Assembly (NCBI RefSeq): GCF_903166585.1
Contig: NZ_CAESCM010000011.1
Coordinates: 142,204-206,203, forward strand
Length of the DNA: 64,000 bases
DNA from: Pedobacter ghigonis
GTDB taxonomy: Bacteria; Bacteroidota; Bacteroidia; Sphingobacteriales; Sphingobacteriaceae
Direction of reading: 5' to 3'
Position 1 is the stretch's first letter; the number at the start of each line of letters is the position of its first letter. Position numbers and translations under genes: made by a program. Shown here piece by piece: positions 62,509 to 64,000 of the stretch. Below the pieces are notes generated by a model, which was given only the letters and a program-made list of their open reading frames with translations, was not told where the DNA came from and ran no database searches.

Positions 62509-62907
62509 TCACCTGTGTTTAACCAGAATATAATTTGTTTTATGCTTATTTTCAGTCATAAAGATAGTATCCTGATTAATTTTTGTTATTTTAAAGATAC
62601 AAACAGCACAGATTTTAAATGTGCTATCCTGCTGGTTAAAAGACCAACTCAATTTGCTCAAACTTTCCATATTTAACAGCGATGGCACGCCCTTTTTATT
62701 TTCATCGTATGAGCTAAGTGGTTGCGATGAGCCGTCTTTATAAAAAATATATTGCACTGTACTATAAAAATATGTTCCGTTGCTGAGCTGTGCTTTTTGC
62801 ACCCAGTAACTACCGTCATTTTTATCTTCAAGAATACTAACTATTTCGCTTTTTCGCTTGCAGGAAAGTAAAATAACAACTATTAAGAGTATACCAGTGC
62901 TTTTCAT
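62509..62907 (-). CDS. Hypothetical lipoprotein
   Basis: A 132-residue predicted lipoprotein, signal and lipobox ILLIVVILLSCKRK. The mature part is polar and beta-rich (YWVQKAQLSNGTYFYSTVQY), with a Cys pair in FKICAVCIFKI. No family was recognised. It lies between the two 36-residue membrane protein genes, in the same orientation, and may be part of a repeated unit, though only one copy of it is present. Confidence 0.6.
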   Translation of the reverse strand: MKSTGILLIVVILLSCKRKSEIVSILEDKNDGSYWVQKAQLSNGTYFYSTVQYIFYKDGSSQPLSSYDENKKGVPSLLNMESLSKLSWSFNQQDSTFKICAVCIFKITKINQDTIFMTENKHKTNYILVKHR

Positions 62908-63321
62908 TTTTTTAGGTTTAACAACAATTTTAAAAATATGCTACAGATGTCTTTCTTTTTGCCCCGATCACATACTGGGCACTGAAGCATTCCTGAATAA
63001 CTGCTTCACATCATCCCTCCATTACCTCGTGGCGAACATTTATTGAAGCGTCTTTTACGATCTGCTGATTATTAAAATTACAACTCATTATTAAACAGCA
63101 GGAAGAGCAAAAAAACAGGATATTCTTTTTTATTAATTTGTTTTAGAAAAGGTTAAGAAGATGTTTAAAATGAATAAAAAATTCACAGGTCTATGAGGTG
63201 GGCGCCCCCCTTTAGCGAAGCATCTCCATAAAAGATTGCCTCATTGTTAGATCAAAAACCACTCACAATCCAATACAAATATTTGTGCTAATGAAGGAAT
63301 AAAACCCAAACGTTCAACATC
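62908..63321. other. Intergenic gap with a module Z copy
   Basis: No gene was recognised. At 63214-63240 there is AGCGAAGCATCTCCATAAAA followed by GATTGCC, matching module Z at 61575. A short GGCGCCCCCC segment at 63201 is the only GC-rich spot. Confidence 0.6.
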
Positions 63322-63432
63322 TTACCTTTTCCTTCTTAAAAACCTAATGATTAAGAACAACATATAAATTATAAATGCTCCGGTAAATAATGACCATAAG
63401 ACCAGGCCACTTGAGACAGCATTAACTTCCAT
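63322..63432 (-). CDS. 36-residue single-pass membrane protein, copy 2
   Basis: Starts MEVNAVSSGLVLWS, one transmembrane helix (about 9-29) and ends FLRRKR. Same length as copy 1 at 62325. Its upstream 60 bases match those of copy 1 and include a frame starting MDLKIVKQIK that stops after ten codons. Conservation of frame and length despite many changed bases supports a real gene. Confidence 0.6.
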   Translation of the reverse strand: MEVNAVSSGLVLWSLFTGAFIIYMLFLIIRFLRRKR

Positions 63433-63642
63433 AGTTACAAAAATTTGTTTATTTGATTTGCTTAACAATTTTAAGATCCATTTGCTGCGTGCATGTTACG
63501 TCATAGCATTTGGCCACAACATTACAATTAGCATTTCAATGTAGCATCAAATATATGTAAATCCAAACCAAAAGATTTACACTAGCGAGAGAGGGTACAA
63601 TTGGTTCGCATGCGAGCACTATAGAAATTCTTCCAACATAAA

Positions 63643-63668
63643 AATGGCCGGAATCTCTTCCGGCCATT
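63643..63668 (-). terminator. Intrinsic terminator of the alkaline phosphatase-like gene
   Basis: An 11-bp perfect stem, AATGGCCGGAA with TTCCGGCCATT and a 4-base loop; on the minus strand the sequence continues TTTAT. It lies 35 bases after the stop at 63703. Confidence 0.85.
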
Positions 63669-63702
63669 ACTGGCGATACCTGATCACCAATGTGTTTTAG
63701 GT

Positions 63703-64000
63703 TTAAAAGTTTACCAGGGCCTGTCCATCATAATTGGCTGGCTTAGCTATACCTAAAAATTTTAATATGGAAGGTGCAACATCGTACAAATGAGGTGCGC
63801 CATGGTAATCGGTGGTTTTACGGTAAAATATTTGCGTATTTAAATTACTCCAGGTAACTGTAGCACTGTTTTTGGTTAAAATATCGATTTTTGGCGTAAC
63901 CAAACTTCCATTATAAACTACTCCGCTACCTTCATTTCCCTTGGTGTACAACACAAGGTCTGCATTTTGCGGATGCGAAGTGGTTATGCCCGTAAAACTA
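63703..64000 (-). CDS. C-terminal part of an alkaline phosphatase or sulfatase-like protein
   Basis: Only the last 98 residues lie in the window; the gene continues beyond 64000. Segments HPQNADLVLYTKGNEGSGVV, DYHGAPHLYDVAPSILKFLG and the end ANYDGQALVNF match the C-terminal region of the alkaline phosphatase superfamily, where HG...YDVAPTIL is typical and His is a metal ligand. Whether it is a phosphatase, sulfatase or phosphodiesterase cannot be told from this part. Confidence 0.7.
   Translation of the reverse strand, partial: SFTGITTSHPQNADLVLYTKGNEGSGVVYNGSLVTPKIDILTKNSATVTWSNLNTQIFYRKTTDYHGAPHLYDVAPSILKFLGIAKPANYDGQALVNF

Overview
The window looks like chromosome from a Bacteroidota bacterium, most probably Sphingobacteriaceae and Pedobacter-like. 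This is inferred from gene content, not from an rRNA gene. The support is: a type IX secretion pair (PorP/SprF protein plus a giant type-B sorted surface protein), TAnnTTTG promoters, GIN-domain and DUF5723 proteins, LytS/LytTR signalling, a GOB-type (Gln-Ala-His-x-Asp-His) B3 metallo-beta-lactamase, many lipoproteins beginning LxxxSCKK, and an AT-rich sequence. No tRNA or rRNA gene, prophage, insertion sequence with a transposase, or CRISPR array was seen.

Layout. 1-7.9 kb: ung, a hydrolase, a GxxExxY protein, a 106-bp tandem repeat array, an Lrp/AsnC regulator, a DtxR/MntR-type repressor overlapping an NRAMP transporter fused to a universal stress domain, a redoxin, a tandem hairpin array, smpB and pcm. 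8-16 kb: priA-DUF423, an exported protein, a frameshifted DUF5723 gene, tsaB, and rpmH-rnpA-yidD. 16.3-19.5 kb: one minus-strand operon (LiaF-like membrane protein, DUF4288, LytS-type kinase, LytTR regulator, small membrane protein). 19.6-31.3 kb: chaN-like, mscL, rpoN, the type IX pair, tatA, an HD phosphohydrolase, and a TetR-like regulator with an ABC1 kinase.

31.3-47.6 kb: a BACON-like lipoprotein, a lone receiver protein, a GIN protein, a large GAF protein, a 1201-residue metallophosphoesterase/kinase-like/beta-barrel fusion, an operon of HD-PycTM, polyphosphate kinase and SdiA-regulated lipoprotein, and a two-gene RNA repair operon (RNA ligase plus HD-polynucleotide kinase). 47.1-64 kb is more accessory: DinB, a TlpA thioredoxin, an XRE regulator preceded by a symmetric operator array, a DUF3472/phosphodiesterase pair preceded by LacI-type palindromes, the B3 beta-lactamase, and a carbohydrate cluster (SGNH/alpha-beta hydrolase fusion, MFS transporter, GH95-like enzyme). 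It ends with small membrane and lipoprotein genes, including two 36-residue paralogues, and the C-terminus of an alkaline phosphatase or sulfatase-like protein.

Intergenic DNA is unusually rich in dispersed palindromic repeats. At least six composite elements combine the same outer modules with different palindromic cores. Two short tandem arrays of hairpins (106-bp and 63-bp periods) are separate families. The best candidates for undescribed biology are the triple-fusion surface enzyme, the paired 36-residue membrane proteins, the HD-PycTM/ppk1 operon, the XRE operator array and the modular repeats.
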